From NCBI RefSeq assembly GCF_946481715.1, contig NZ_CAMLOV010000223.1:1-7815 (forward strand): DNA of 7,815 bases. The letters are read 5' to 3'. This document shows positions 1 to 6,930 of the stretch, one piece after another. This DNA is from an uncultured Mucilaginibacter sp. (lineage in GTDB: Bacteria; Bacteroidota; Bacteroidia; Sphingobacteriales; Sphingobacteriaceae). The position numbers and the translations under genes are program-made. Positions within the stretch are counted from its first letter, which is position 1, and every line of letters begins with the position of its first letter. The notes below the pieces were generated by a model. It did not search any database and was not told the origin of the DNA. It worked only from the letters and a program-made list of their open reading frames with translations.

Positions 1-1
1 T

Positions 2-2215
2 AAAAAGAGCGACCAGGCCGCCTTTACCGGTATAGATGATGGCGAGAAAACCAAAACTATCAACATCAAATTAAAAGAAGATAAAAAAAACGGCTATTTT
101 GGCAAGGTTGATGCGGGCGTTGGCACCAATGGCTACTACGAAGGTCAATCGCTTTTTAATAAATTTAAGGGCAAAAAGAAGATGTCGGCCTATGGCACCA
201 TCGGCAATACAGGCAAAACCGGCCTTGGTTGGGAAGACAACAATAAACTGGGATCAAGCGGCGGGCTACAGTTTAACGATGACGGCGGCGCTTTTTTTGA
301 TGGTAGCGGCGGCGACAACGGGCTGGATTCGTTTAGCGGGCGATATGATGGCGATGGTATACCGGTAGCACGCACCGGCGGCTTGCATTATGACGATAAA
401 TGGAAGAACGACAAGTATACTATTAACACTAACTACAAAATAGGTTCGTTATCCGTAGACGGTACGCGCAATACCATAACCCAGCAAAACTTACCTAAAG
501 ATGCTGCTGGCAAGGTAAGTACTATTAACAGTGTAACCGATCAAACCTTCGATAATTACATGTTCCGCCAGAAACTGGATGCGGCTTTCTCGATAAAGCT
601 GGATACCACATCAACTATAAAATTCACGGTAGATGGCACTGTTAAAAACAGTACTACGCGGACTACCAATCAAACCACGAGCCGCAGGGGGGATGAGAGC
701 TTACTTAATAAAAACGAACGTAATGTGGATAATGATGTGGATCAGCAATTATTCAATTTCTCCACTTTGTATACCAAAAAATTAAAAAAGAAGGGCCGTA
801 CCTTGTCGGTTAATTTCACTACCGGGTTTACGGACAATAAATCTAACGGCTTTTTGAAATCAAACCTTGCTCTTTACGATGAGCAAGGCCAGTTAGACAG
901 TACCCAGGTGGTGGATCAGCTTAAAACTGACAAAACAAAAACATCCAAGGTAAATACCAACGTTACCTACACCGAGCCGATATCCAAATACCTTTCGGCG
1001 ATAATAAGCTATGGCCTTAGCTTTAACAACAGCAATGCCGACCGCAAATCCTTCGACCAGAGCGCTCCGGGTGTATACAACCTGCTCAACGATTCGCTGA
1101 GCAACCATTATATATTCAACCAGGTAAGTAACCAGGGCGGGCTAAACTTTAATTACAAACGAGGTAAAAGTACATTGCGGTTCGGCACCCGTATAGCTGA
1201 TGTTACCTTTAAACAAGAAGATGCTATAGGCGGCGATTTGAGAAAACGAAGCTTCACCAACTGGAACCCCAGCGCAAACTACCAATACAAGATATCTACT
1301 TACGGCTCGCTTAACATAAACTACTTTGGCAACCAAACCCAACCCACTATAGACCAATTGCAGCCGATCCGTGTAAACACCGACCCATTAAACGTGGTAA
1401 TTGGTAACCCTGCACTTACGCCGTCGTTTACGCACCGCCTTAGTTTATGGTATAATATGTATAAGGTGCTTAGCGAGCAATCGATATGGTTAAATGGTAG
1501 TTATAACTTCACCACCAACCCCATCGTAAACCATGTAATTACCAATACCGCACTGGGCAAAAGCACTGTACAGGCAGTAAATTTGGCTAACCAGCGCCCA
1601 TCCAATTACAACCTTAGTGTGGATATGGGCCGCAAGCTAACCGCACTGGGCATTAACCTGGGTGCCCGCGTAAGTACCAACGGCAATATATACTACAGTT
1701 TGGTTACCACGCCTAGTATAACAGAACAGCTTAACCGCACAAATTCAAACACGTATTCGGGCCAGCTAACAATATCAAAGTATAAAGAGAAAAAATATCA
1801 GATATATATTGATGCCGGACCAGATTATTCGGTAGGACAATCGTCTATACAGCCCGATAAAAACAATAATGGCCGGGGTTTTAATGCCAGTTACTATATC
1901 GAGGTTTACCTGCCGCTTAAATTCAAGATAGGTACCGATGCGCAATACCAGTATAAAGCGGCTACAGAATCAATTCCCCAAGATTTTTCACAAACTATTG
2001 TTAATGCCAGCTTGACAAAATCGTTCTTCAAGTCGGAAGCATTAAAGCTGAGCTTGCAAGGGAGAGACCTATTGAACCAAAATTCGGGCTTCAGCCGCAA
2101 TTCGTTTGGCGGGAACTTTACGCAATCAAAATATACCACCATACGCAGGTATTTCATGCTATCGGTAATTTGGGATTTTAGCGGAATGGGCGGCGGAACA
2201 CCGGCAAAAAAATAA
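2..2215 (+). CDS. TonB-receptor-like outer-membrane beta-barrel protein, 3' part
   Basis: The reading frame is open from base 2 to a TAA at 2213-2215, giving 737 residues with no start inside the window, so the gene is cut by the window edge. An ATG at 182 lies within an already conserved-looking stretch and is not the start. Residues about 9-45 read like the end of a plug domain (GIDDGEKTKTINIKLKEDKK, then NGYFGK and GVGT), typical of Bacteroidota outer-membrane beta-barrel family proteins (PF14905-like). The rest is rich in alternating aromatic/polar strands and Asn/Thr/Ser loops, as expected of a barrel. It ends in RRYFMLSVIWDF, a typical last strand, followed by a short Gly/Lys tail. The missing N-terminus should carry a signal peptide, a carboxypeptidase-regulatory-like domain and most of the plug. 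The substrate cannot be told. A GLPGLI gene follows 31 bases later, a common pairing in this phylum. Confidence 0.88.
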   Translation, partial: KKSDQAAFTGIDDGEKTKTINIKLKEDKKNGYFGKVDAGVGTNGYYEGQSLFNKFKGKKKMSAYGTIGNTGKTGLGWEDNNKLGSSGGLQFNDDGGAFFDGSGGDNGLDSFSGRYDGDGIPVARTGGLHYDDKWKNDKYTINTNYKIGSLSVDGTRNTITQQNLPKDAAGKVSTINSVTDQTFDNYMFRQKLDAAFSIKLDTTSTIKFTVDGTVKNSTTRTTNQTTSRRGDESLLNKNERNVDNDVDQQLFNFSTLYTKKLKKKGRTLSVNFTTGFTDNKSNGFLKSNLALYDEQGQLDSTQVVDQLKTDKTKTSKVNTNVTYTEPISKYLSAIISYGLSFNNSNADRKSFDQSAPGVYNLLNDSLSNHYIFNQVSNQGGLNFNYKRGKSTLRFGTRIADVTFKQEDAIGGDLRKRSFTNWNPSANYQYKISTYGSLNINYFGNQTQPTIDQLQPIRVNTDPLNVVIGNPALTPSFTHRLSLWYNMYKVLSEQSIWLNGSYNFTTNPIVNHVITNTALGKSTVQAVNLANQRPSNYNLSVDMGRKLTALGINLGARVSTNGNIYYSLVTTPSITEQLNRTNSNTYSGQLTISKYKEKKYQIYIDAGPDYSVGQSSIQPDKNNNGRGFNASYYIEVYLPLKFKIGTDAQYQYKAATESIPQDFSQTIVNASLTKSFFKSEALKLSLQGRDLLNQNSGFSRNSFGGNFTQSKYTTIRRYFMLSVIWDFSGMGGGTPAKK

Positions 2216-2246
2216 TACGGAATTAAAATATTAAGCTATTACACAC

Positions 2247-3023
2247 ATGAAAAAGCACTTGTTTATACTGTTGGCCTGCCTGCTTAGCAGCGGTATTTTA
2301 TCGGCACAAAACGCGCATTTTACAACCTCGGGCATCATAGAGTACGAGAAGAAGGTAAATATGTACGCCGTTATCAAAAAAGTAATTAATAAGGATAACG
2401 AAAGCTGGTATACGCCGGCTTTTGAATCGTACAAGAAAAACAACCCGCAGTTTAAAACACTGAACAGCAAGATGACCTTTGGCGGCAACAAAACGTTGTA
2501 TGCGCCTGTGGAGACCGAGGAAGTGCCAAGCAACAGCTGGTTTAGCGATATGCCCCTGGCGCAGCAAATAAACACCATTTATACTGACCTGAACACTTAC
2601 TTTAGCATTACCAATAAAAAGGTATTTGATGAACAGTTTTTAGTGAAGGATACCGCGCGCAAAATAAACTGGAAAATTACAGATGAAACCCGCGAAATTG
2701 CAGGCTACACCTGCCGCCGCGCAAACGCCATTGTGCTGGATTCCATTTACGTAGTTGCTTTCTATTCCGACGAGATCCCGATATCCGGCGGGCCCGAATC
2801 GTTCACCGGCTTACCGGGTATGATATTAGGTGTAGCCCTGCCACACGAAAATGTAACCTGGTTTGCCACTAAAGTAACGGATATGCCCGTTGCCGAAACC
2901 TCGCTTAAAGTGCCTGCCAAAGGCAAGGCAGTTACCTATACCGGGCTATTTACCACCCTCACGCGGGTGATGAAAGATTGGGGCGAATACGGACAAAAAT
3001 TTTTTAAGATATACTTACTGTAA
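2247..3023 (+). CDS. GLPGLI family secreted protein
   Basis: A 258-residue protein with a clear Sec signal peptide (Met-Lys-Lys, hydrophobic core about 5-17, likely cleavage after LSA, residue 20, before Gln21). The family signature appears at residues 188-193 as GLPGMI, inside SFTGLPGMILGVALP, followed by an aromatic-rich strand (VTWFATKV). GLPGLI proteins (TIGR01200-type) are exported Bacteroidota proteins of unknown biochemical role, commonly encoded beside outer-membrane receptors; this gene follows one at 31 bases with no terminator between. The start at 2247 is supported by the signal peptide. Its length is ordinary for the family. It ends shortly before a strong hairpin. Family assignment is confident; function is unknown. 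Confidence 0.9.
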   Translation: MKKHLFILLACLLSSGILSAQNAHFTTSGIIEYEKKVNMYAVIKKVINKDNESWYTPAFESYKKNNPQFKTLNSKMTFGGNKTLYAPVETEEVPSNSWFSDMPLAQQINTIYTDLNTYFSITNKKVFDEQFLVKDTARKINWKITDETREIAGYTCRRANAIVLDSIYVVAFYSDEIPISGGPESFTGLPGMILGVALPHENVTWFATKVTDMPVAETSLKVPAKGKAVTYTGLFTTLTRVMKDWGEYGQKFFKIYLL

Positions 3024-3030
3024 GCCTGAG

Positions 3031-3068
3031 CCTCCCGTCCCTGCCAACATCCGGCCAGGGACGGGAGG
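3031..3068. terminator. Strong hairpin between convergent genes
   Basis: A perfect 13-bp inverted repeat, CCTCCCGTCCCTG at 3031-3043 and CAGGGACGGGAGG at 3056-3068, has a 12-base loop. It lies 7 bases after the stop of the GLPGLI gene and 6 bases beyond the minus-strand stop at 3075, so it can serve both convergent transcripts. There is no good T-run on either side, so it may act as a 3' stabilising stem or a factor-assisted terminator rather than a classical intrinsic one. Confidence 0.65.
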
Positions 3069-3074
3069 TTACGC

Positions 3075-3317
3075 TTAAATATCTGTCACAATCGCCTCAC
3101 CTGTGTCGGTATCGGCCGTCAGCGACGAATCTTTGTCATTCACGCTATCATCCGTACCAACCAATTTCCCATCAGATGAAGTAATTTCATCACCGGGCAA
3201 TTTCTCCCTTAAATCTTCAGTATCGGCATGCGGGTTCACAAATTCGCCCTCCAAAGGCGCTGATAGGTTGGTTTTCTCTTCGTCGGGCTTTTGGTTAAAA
3301 ACGTTTGCAGTTTCCAT
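3075..3317 (-). CDS. Small acidic hydrophilic protein, unknown function
   Basis: An 80-residue protein from ATG at 3317 to TAA at 3075. It is strongly acidic and hydrophilic, rich in Asp, Glu, Ser and Thr. It has no signal peptide, membrane segment or cysteine and is probably intrinsically disordered and cytoplasmic. The stop lies just next to a convergent hairpin and the start is preceded by AT-rich sequence, which fits a real gene. I do not recognise a named family. A plus-strand frame (3103-3339) is open across the same DNA, but it is low-complexity Ser/Val/Phe and looks like the shadow of this one. The 112 bases upstream, to the stop of the next minus-strand gene, could hold its own promoter, though I see no clear consensus there. 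Confidence 0.6.
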   Translation of the reverse strand: METANVFNQKPDEEKTNLSAPLEGEFVNPHADTEDLREKLPGDEITSSDGKLVGTDDSVNDKDSSLTADTDTGEAIVTDI

Positions 3318-3429
3318 ATTTAGAAGAATAATTAAATAGGTGGTGTAAAGCCATGCAAACCGGTCGATTGATTATTACTCAAGTTATCCGGGGCATGCCA
3401 TTTAAAGTATTAATTGCACTGCATCTAAA

Positions 3430-3663
3430 TTAATGCTGCGCAATATCCGCCAATTCGCTTACGTCGGTTTTTAATTTTCTGGCCTTCTTTTCTTTATTTT
3501 TCAAGTAATCCTGCGCGTGTTCTTTTAGTTCGGCAGCGGCAGCGTCGATATCTGCTTTACGTTTAATATACAGGTAAGTAATGGCGCCTGCAAAAATCGC
3601 CCCAAGCGCTAAGCCTGCAATCAATTTATTACTGTTATCGTGTTTTTTGAATGGGTTTTTCAT
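3430..3663 (-). CDS. YtxH-like single-pass membrane protein with coiled-coil tail
   Basis: A 77-residue protein. I start it at the ATG at 3663 (MKNPFKKHDN) rather than the in-frame ATG at 3687, because the shorter form begins like typical small Bacteroidota membrane proteins and is preceded by an A-rich tract (AAAAAACATAATC). Residues about 14-32 form one membrane segment rich in Gly and Ala (LIAGLALGAIFAGAITYLYI). A charged, probably helical or coiled-coil region follows (34-75) with many Lys, Glu and Ala. This layout resembles YtxH-domain envelope or stress proteins, but the match is by architecture only. It is divergent from the cytochrome b gene across a region with inverted repeats, so it may share control with it. 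Confidence 0.65.
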   Translation of the reverse strand: MKNPFKKHDNSNKLIAGLALGAIFAGAITYLYIKRKADIDAAAAELKEHAQDYLKNKEKKARKLKTDVSELADIAQH

Positions 3664-3720
3664 GATTATGTTTTTTAAAACTAACACGCTGTTTCGGTTT
3701 TGGTTCTGATAATATTAAAA

Positions 3721-3784
3721 TAGTGATATGTAACACTTTTATATTGTAACAACGTTACACTAAATCTTGAAAAGCATATCACTA
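3721..3784. promoter_or_regulatory. Divergent promoter region with nested inverted repeats
   Basis: The region between the divergent YtxH-like and cytochrome b genes contains a perfect 10-bp inverted repeat, TAGTGATATG (3721-3730) and CATATCACTA (3775-3784), 44 bases apart. Inside it is a shorter palindrome, TGTAAC-AAC-GTTACA (3745-3759), and a further TGTAAC half-site at 3729-3734, 16 bases from the second. This looks like a dimeric regulator's operator set. I see no exact Bacteroidota -33/-7 promoter consensus, so the promoter itself is inferred from gene orientation. Confidence 0.45.
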
Positions 3785-3794
3785 TATTTAACAC

Positions 3795-4475
3795 ATGGCT
3801 TTAATTGAACCTATCCGTAAAAACATCAACCAATTTGATGAAAAAAAACAATTTTCGGCGCCGTTACGGCTGTGGCATTGGCTTAACGCCTTGGTTATTA
3901 GTGGATCGTTGATAACTGTACTGATAAACGCTACCATTACTGATGACCACGCCAGCTCCGAACTTATAAAAGCGGAATTACAAAAATCTGGTGCAAATAT
4001 TAATGATGAGCAGGTACGCTCTGCTGCGCACGCATTAAGTGACAGCGTCTGGGGTGTGCATATTTATTTCGGTTACACGCTTGCTGCTTTACTACTGTTC
4101 AGGCTCCTGCTGGAATTTTTTCAGTTGGCTGACCAAAAGTTTATACGCCAGATAAAAAGCGCCTACAATAAATTTAAAGTAACTAAGGCAAACAGGCAGG
4201 CCGCCCGTCACGAATTGACTGTAAAAACCATTTACAGTATATTTTATATACTTTTAATTATTATGGCAGTAACCGGTCTGTTTTTGGCTTTCGAAGACGC
4301 TATGCAGCCTTATAAAGCCATCAGGCATTCGGTTAAAGAGGTCCACGGCTTTTGCATGTATTTAATAATCGCCTTTATTTTGGTGCACCTAGCAGGAGTA
4401 TACCTAGCCGAATGTAAAGCAGGTAAAGGAATAGTATCCGATATGATAAACGGAGGCGGGGCTAACAATAATTAA
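3795..4475 (+). CDS. Cytochrome b561-type (cytochrome b/b6 domain) membrane protein
   Basis: A 226-residue integral membrane protein with four predicted helices, at about residues 26-46, 86-108, 145-166 and 186-206. It resembles the di-heme cytochrome b subunit of Ni-Fe hydrogenases and cytochrome b561 proteins (PF01292-like). Candidate heme-ligand histidines lie near membrane ends: His28 (LRLWHWLN), His89 (WGVHIYFGY), His184 (VKEVHGFCMY) and His198 (ILVHLAGVY). The C-terminal KGIVSDMINGG is also typical. A loop of about 35 residues (50-85) follows helix 1. Such proteins pass electrons between the quinone pool or a periplasmic partner and another carrier. No dehydrogenase subunit is adjacent, so the partner is unknown; the convergent redox operon is a possible but unproven one. 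The start is the only ATG before the conserved part. Confidence 0.88.
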   Translation: MALIEPIRKNINQFDEKKQFSAPLRLWHWLNALVISGSLITVLINATITDDHASSELIKAELQKSGANINDEQVRSAAHALSDSVWGVHIYFGYTLAALLLFRLLLEFFQLADQKFIRQIKSAYNKFKVTKANRQAARHELTVKTIYSIFYILLIIMAVTGLFLAFEDAMQPYKAIRHSVKEVHGFCMYLIIAFILVHLAGVYLAECKAGKGIVSDMINGGGANNN

Positions 4476-4482
4476 CCCCGCC
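4455..4482. terminator. Hairpin at the end of the cytochrome b gene
   Basis: GGCGGGG (4455-4461) pairs with CCCCGCC (4476-4482), and after one mismatch TAA/TTA extends the stem inward to a 6-base loop. The 5' arm lies in the last Gly codons of the cytochrome b gene and the TAA stop (4473-4475) is in the inner 3' part. The T-rich stretch TTTTATTT is about 16 bases further on, so classical intrinsic termination is not perfect. The stem also lies just past the end of the convergent DUF3570 gene and could serve both. Confidence 0.5.
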
Positions 4483-4500
4483 CGTGCAGAAAACGCAATT

Positions 4501-5724
4501 TTATTTAAACTTTAACGCGAGCGTTACAATATTTGAATTTAGCCCGGTGGAGCGCATGTAATGCCCGGCGCGCAGCTCTAAGGCTGTTAAATGCTGCGAT
4601 CCTAATACGCCCCCGGGTGGCGTTAACCTTAAATTTGCCCCTACAAAATTACTGTGCATGCTGGATAGGTCGTAATCGCTGGAATAAAACTCATCATTGG
4701 GGTTATGCTGCCCATAGGGCGCAAAATATCTGGTACCTGTTTGAGTGTTATACCTGTAAAAGGGGCTTACCGATATAAATGAGGTAAGCTTTACAGGTAT
4801 CTCCAGTTCGGCGGTATTGGCGCGTATGCCCCAGTTATCCATATAATATCGGTAAAACAGCCTCACGATAAAATGGTCGTCTAAAAAATAATTAAAGCGC
4901 ACACCTATGGGGAGCTTGTAACGGCTATCGGGCAGGTTTTCTACCCGTACAGATCCATCAGTAAAATAATCGCGCTGGTATTTGGTAGCCAGCAGGCCGT
5001 GCTGGTAAGACGGTTCTACAATTATCGCCATTTGCAGCCGTGTGCTTATCACCTGCGAAAGTGAAAAGGATGTACTAAAAGAATTACGCGGCTTGCTATC
5101 AACCGGCAGGTGGTCTTCCTTATCCGAGCCGGAACCATAGCCCGGCGGACGCAGTTCAACCGGCAATATCACTTTCCATTTATCTAAAAACACCTGCGCT
5201 TTAAAATCAAACTGCGTGTTTTTATCTTTCGATACACGAGTTAAGTTGATACCCGCGCCAAAGGATTGGTAATCAAACTCGCGCGAGTAAGATCCGGTTA
5301 TGCCAAAGGCATTGCCTGTTTTATCGTCAGATACCGTCCAATTTAACGAAGGGTATATCCGCATATCCTGCCTCGATGCTGATGATATACTATTGGGGTC
5401 TATTTTATCAGATGATGCCGAGGTATAGGTATCTACGCCAAGCTCAAAATTAAAAGTATGCTTCTTTCCCGATTTGCTGTAACGCGACATTTGCAGGTCA
5501 ATAGTGTTGGCAAAATCGGTAAGTTTTTCTGTACCAATACCACCTGTAACAGCCGAGTTATTTCCATTTTGATTATAGTAGGCCGATACAAAATTTACTT
5601 CATCAATTTTCAGCTTACGTGCTTCGTAATTAGTAGAGTCTTTAACAGGTACGGGCTTTGTTTGCGCGTGCGATGCTAATATACCAAGGTACATAGCAAT
5701 TACGCCTAAATATAATTTTCTCAT
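4501..5724 (-). CDS. DUF3570 family outer-membrane beta-barrel protein
   Basis: A 407-residue protein with a Sec signal peptide (residues 1-20, ending SHA before Gln21). The mature part consists of repeated amphipathic strands with aromatic girdles and ends in a strand finishing in Phe-Lys (IVTLALKFK), as in outer-membrane barrels. The N-terminal motif NNSAVTGGIGTEKLTD (55-70) matches my memory of the DUF3570 family (PF12094). I see no cysteine anywhere. It is the last gene of a four-gene operon, starting 18 bases after the DUF4266 stop. In other bacteria DUF3570 is often found with DUF4266, ApbE and a thioredoxin-like gene, so it probably forms the outer-membrane component that works with the small lipoprotein. 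Its transported substrate or exact role is unknown. Confidence 0.85.
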   Translation of the reverse strand: MRKLYLGVIAMYLGILASHAQTKPVPVKDSTNYEARKLKIDEVNFVSAYYNQNGNNSAVTGGIGTEKLTDFANTIDLQMSRYSKSGKKHTFNFELGVDTYTSASSDKIDPNSISSASRQDMRIYPSLNWTVSDDKTGNAFGITGSYSREFDYQSFGAGINLTRVSKDKNTQFDFKAQVFLDKWKVILPVELRPPGYGSGSDKEDHLPVDSKPRNSFSTSFSLSQVISTRLQMAIIVEPSYQHGLLATKYQRDYFTDGSVRVENLPDSRYKLPIGVRFNYFLDDHFIVRLFYRYYMDNWGIRANTAELEIPVKLTSFISVSPFYRYNTQTGTRYFAPYGQHNPNDEFYSSDYDLSSMHSNFVGANLRLTPPGGVLGSQHLTALELRAGHYMRSTGLNSNIVTLALKFK

Positions 5725-5742
5725 TTTTTAACGCTTAAACAA

Positions 5743-5970
5743 TTAGTTACACCCACACCCGCCGCCGCTTTTGCCTCCGTTTGCACCTGAGGCGCCTTCG
5801 CGGTACAGCTGAAAGCTTTGCTCGAATTTTTGGGATTTGCGTGCCGAGAGTTCCATCTCCGAATCGTTTAACCGGTTTTTTTGGTAAGGCTTTACCGTTT
5901 TGCATGATGATAGCCCGGCTATAAAGCCAAGGCAAACCAACGCAACAATCAATAGGGGCTTTTTATTCAT
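5743..5970 (-). CDS. DUF4266 small lipoprotein with GGGCGCN tail
   Basis: A 75-residue precursor. Residues 1-22 are a lipoprotein signal peptide (Lys-Lys, hydrophobic core, lipobox LSSC with the lipidated Cys at 23). Lys at +2 is compatible with transfer to the outer membrane. The mature peptide is only 53 residues: a basic start, a helical acidic/basic middle (SEMELSARKSQKFEQSFQLY), then REGASGANGG (57-66) and a C-terminal GGGCGCN (69-75). The Gly-rich Cys-Gly-Cys end and the REGASG motif fit the DUF4266 family (PF14086) as I remember it. It starts 6 bases after the ApbE stop and is followed 18 bases later by DUF3570, so all are co-transcribed. I infer that it is the substrate of the neighbouring ApbE, the thioredoxin-like protein, or both; Ser61 and Cys72/Cys74 are the candidate sites. 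Confidence 0.85.
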   Translation of the reverse strand: MNKKPLLIVALVCLGFIAGLSSCKTVKPYQKNRLNDSEMELSARKSQKFEQSFQLYREGASGANGGKSGGGCGCN

Positions 5971-5976
5971 GTTGGG

Positions 5977-6930
5977 TTATTTTATATTAATATTATCAGA
6001 AGTATAAAGGGCATCGTTGTCGGTTATAATTACACAGGCTACATGATTGAGCTGGTTAACAAGATTAAGGCCTACCCTGGCACCCATAACAGTTATAGGC
6101 GTGGCCAGTGCATCTGCAAATTCGGCGCTTGGGGTAATAACGCTTACACTTTTAATACCAGTTACCGGCAACCCTGTTTTTGGATCGATAGTGTGCGAAT
6201 AACGTTTACCATTGATAAGCGCATATTTTTCGTAATTACCCGAGGTGGCAATAGCCATGTTGCTGATATTTAATGCCGAAAAAGGAGTTTGCTTATGATT
6301 GGGATCGGCAATGGCTATTGTCCAGGGCTTACCGTTAGGCTGCATCCCCCAGGTTACTAAATCACCGGCTGCGTTTACGATACCGCTTTTAACGCCGTTT
6401 TGTTGCAAAATAGCTTTGGCCCTATCAGCTGCATAACCTTTTCCGATGCCCCCAAAACCGATACGCATCCCCGTTTCCTTTAAAAATACAGTAGTGTTTT
6501 GTTCACCGAGTATGATATTGCGGTAATTGATGAGCCCTACAGATTCACGGGCCAGGGTCGCATCAGGCAATGCCGTCATATTTACATCGAAGTTCCAAAG
6601 CCGCTTATCTATCGAACCATAAGAAATATCAAACGCACCCTGGGTTAATTCAGAAATTTTTAATGAGCGGCCTATCAAATCAAAAACTTCCTGGCTTACC
6701 TTTACCGGCGCGAAGCCCGCATCCGCGTTAACCAGGTTAGTCTCGCTATCATCACTAAAAGTTGTAAGCAGCGCTTCTATTCGCTTTATTTCTGCAACAG
6801 ACGCATCTATTTGCTGGTTTGCCCAGTCTTCATCTTCGGCAACCACGCTTATCTCGAACCGGTTACCCATTAGCTTGAGTACACGCTGATAGACGGATAG
6901 TGGACCTGTTACATTTTTAGCGGTTTGCAT
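5977..6930 (-). CDS. apbE: ApbE-family FAD:protein FMN transferase
   Basis: A 317-residue protein with the whole ApbE domain: MGNRF (21-25), TQGAFDIS (96-103), the conserved GFGGIGKGYAADRA (158-171), NAAGDL (186-191), ATSGNYEKY (228-236), YSHTIDPKTGLPV (244-256) and the metal/flavin-site ADALATP (272-278). ApbE enzymes transfer FMN from FAD to a Ser or Thr of target proteins, normally outside the cytoplasm. The ATG at 6930 overlaps the end of the thioredoxin-like gene by 14 bases, suggesting translational coupling. An in-frame TAA lies directly before the ATG, so the N-terminus cannot be extended; residues 1-20 are not a signal peptide. That absence of an export signal is unusual for the family. 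The next gene, a tiny lipoprotein, is the likely substrate; no NqrC, RnfG or FMN-binding-domain target is visible here. Confidence 0.9.
   Translation of the reverse strand: MQTAKNVTGPLSVYQRVLKLMGNRFEISVVAEDEDWANQQIDASVAEIKRIEALLTTFSDDSETNLVNADAGFAPVKVSQEVFDLIGRSLKISELTQGAFDISYGSIDKRLWNFDVNMTALPDATLARESVGLINYRNIILGEQNTTVFLKETGMRIGFGGIGKGYAADRAKAILQQNGVKSGIVNAAGDLVTWGMQPNGKPWTIAIADPNHKQTPFSALNISNMAIATSGNYEKYALINGKRYSHTIDPKTGLPVTGIKSVSVITPSAEFADALATPITVMGARVGLNLVNQLNHVACVIITDNDALYTSDNINIK

Noticed and set aside
3392..3399. GGCATGCC palindrome upstream of the acidic protein gene
   Set aside because: An isolated 8-base palindrome is too short to call a site without a second copy or known motif.
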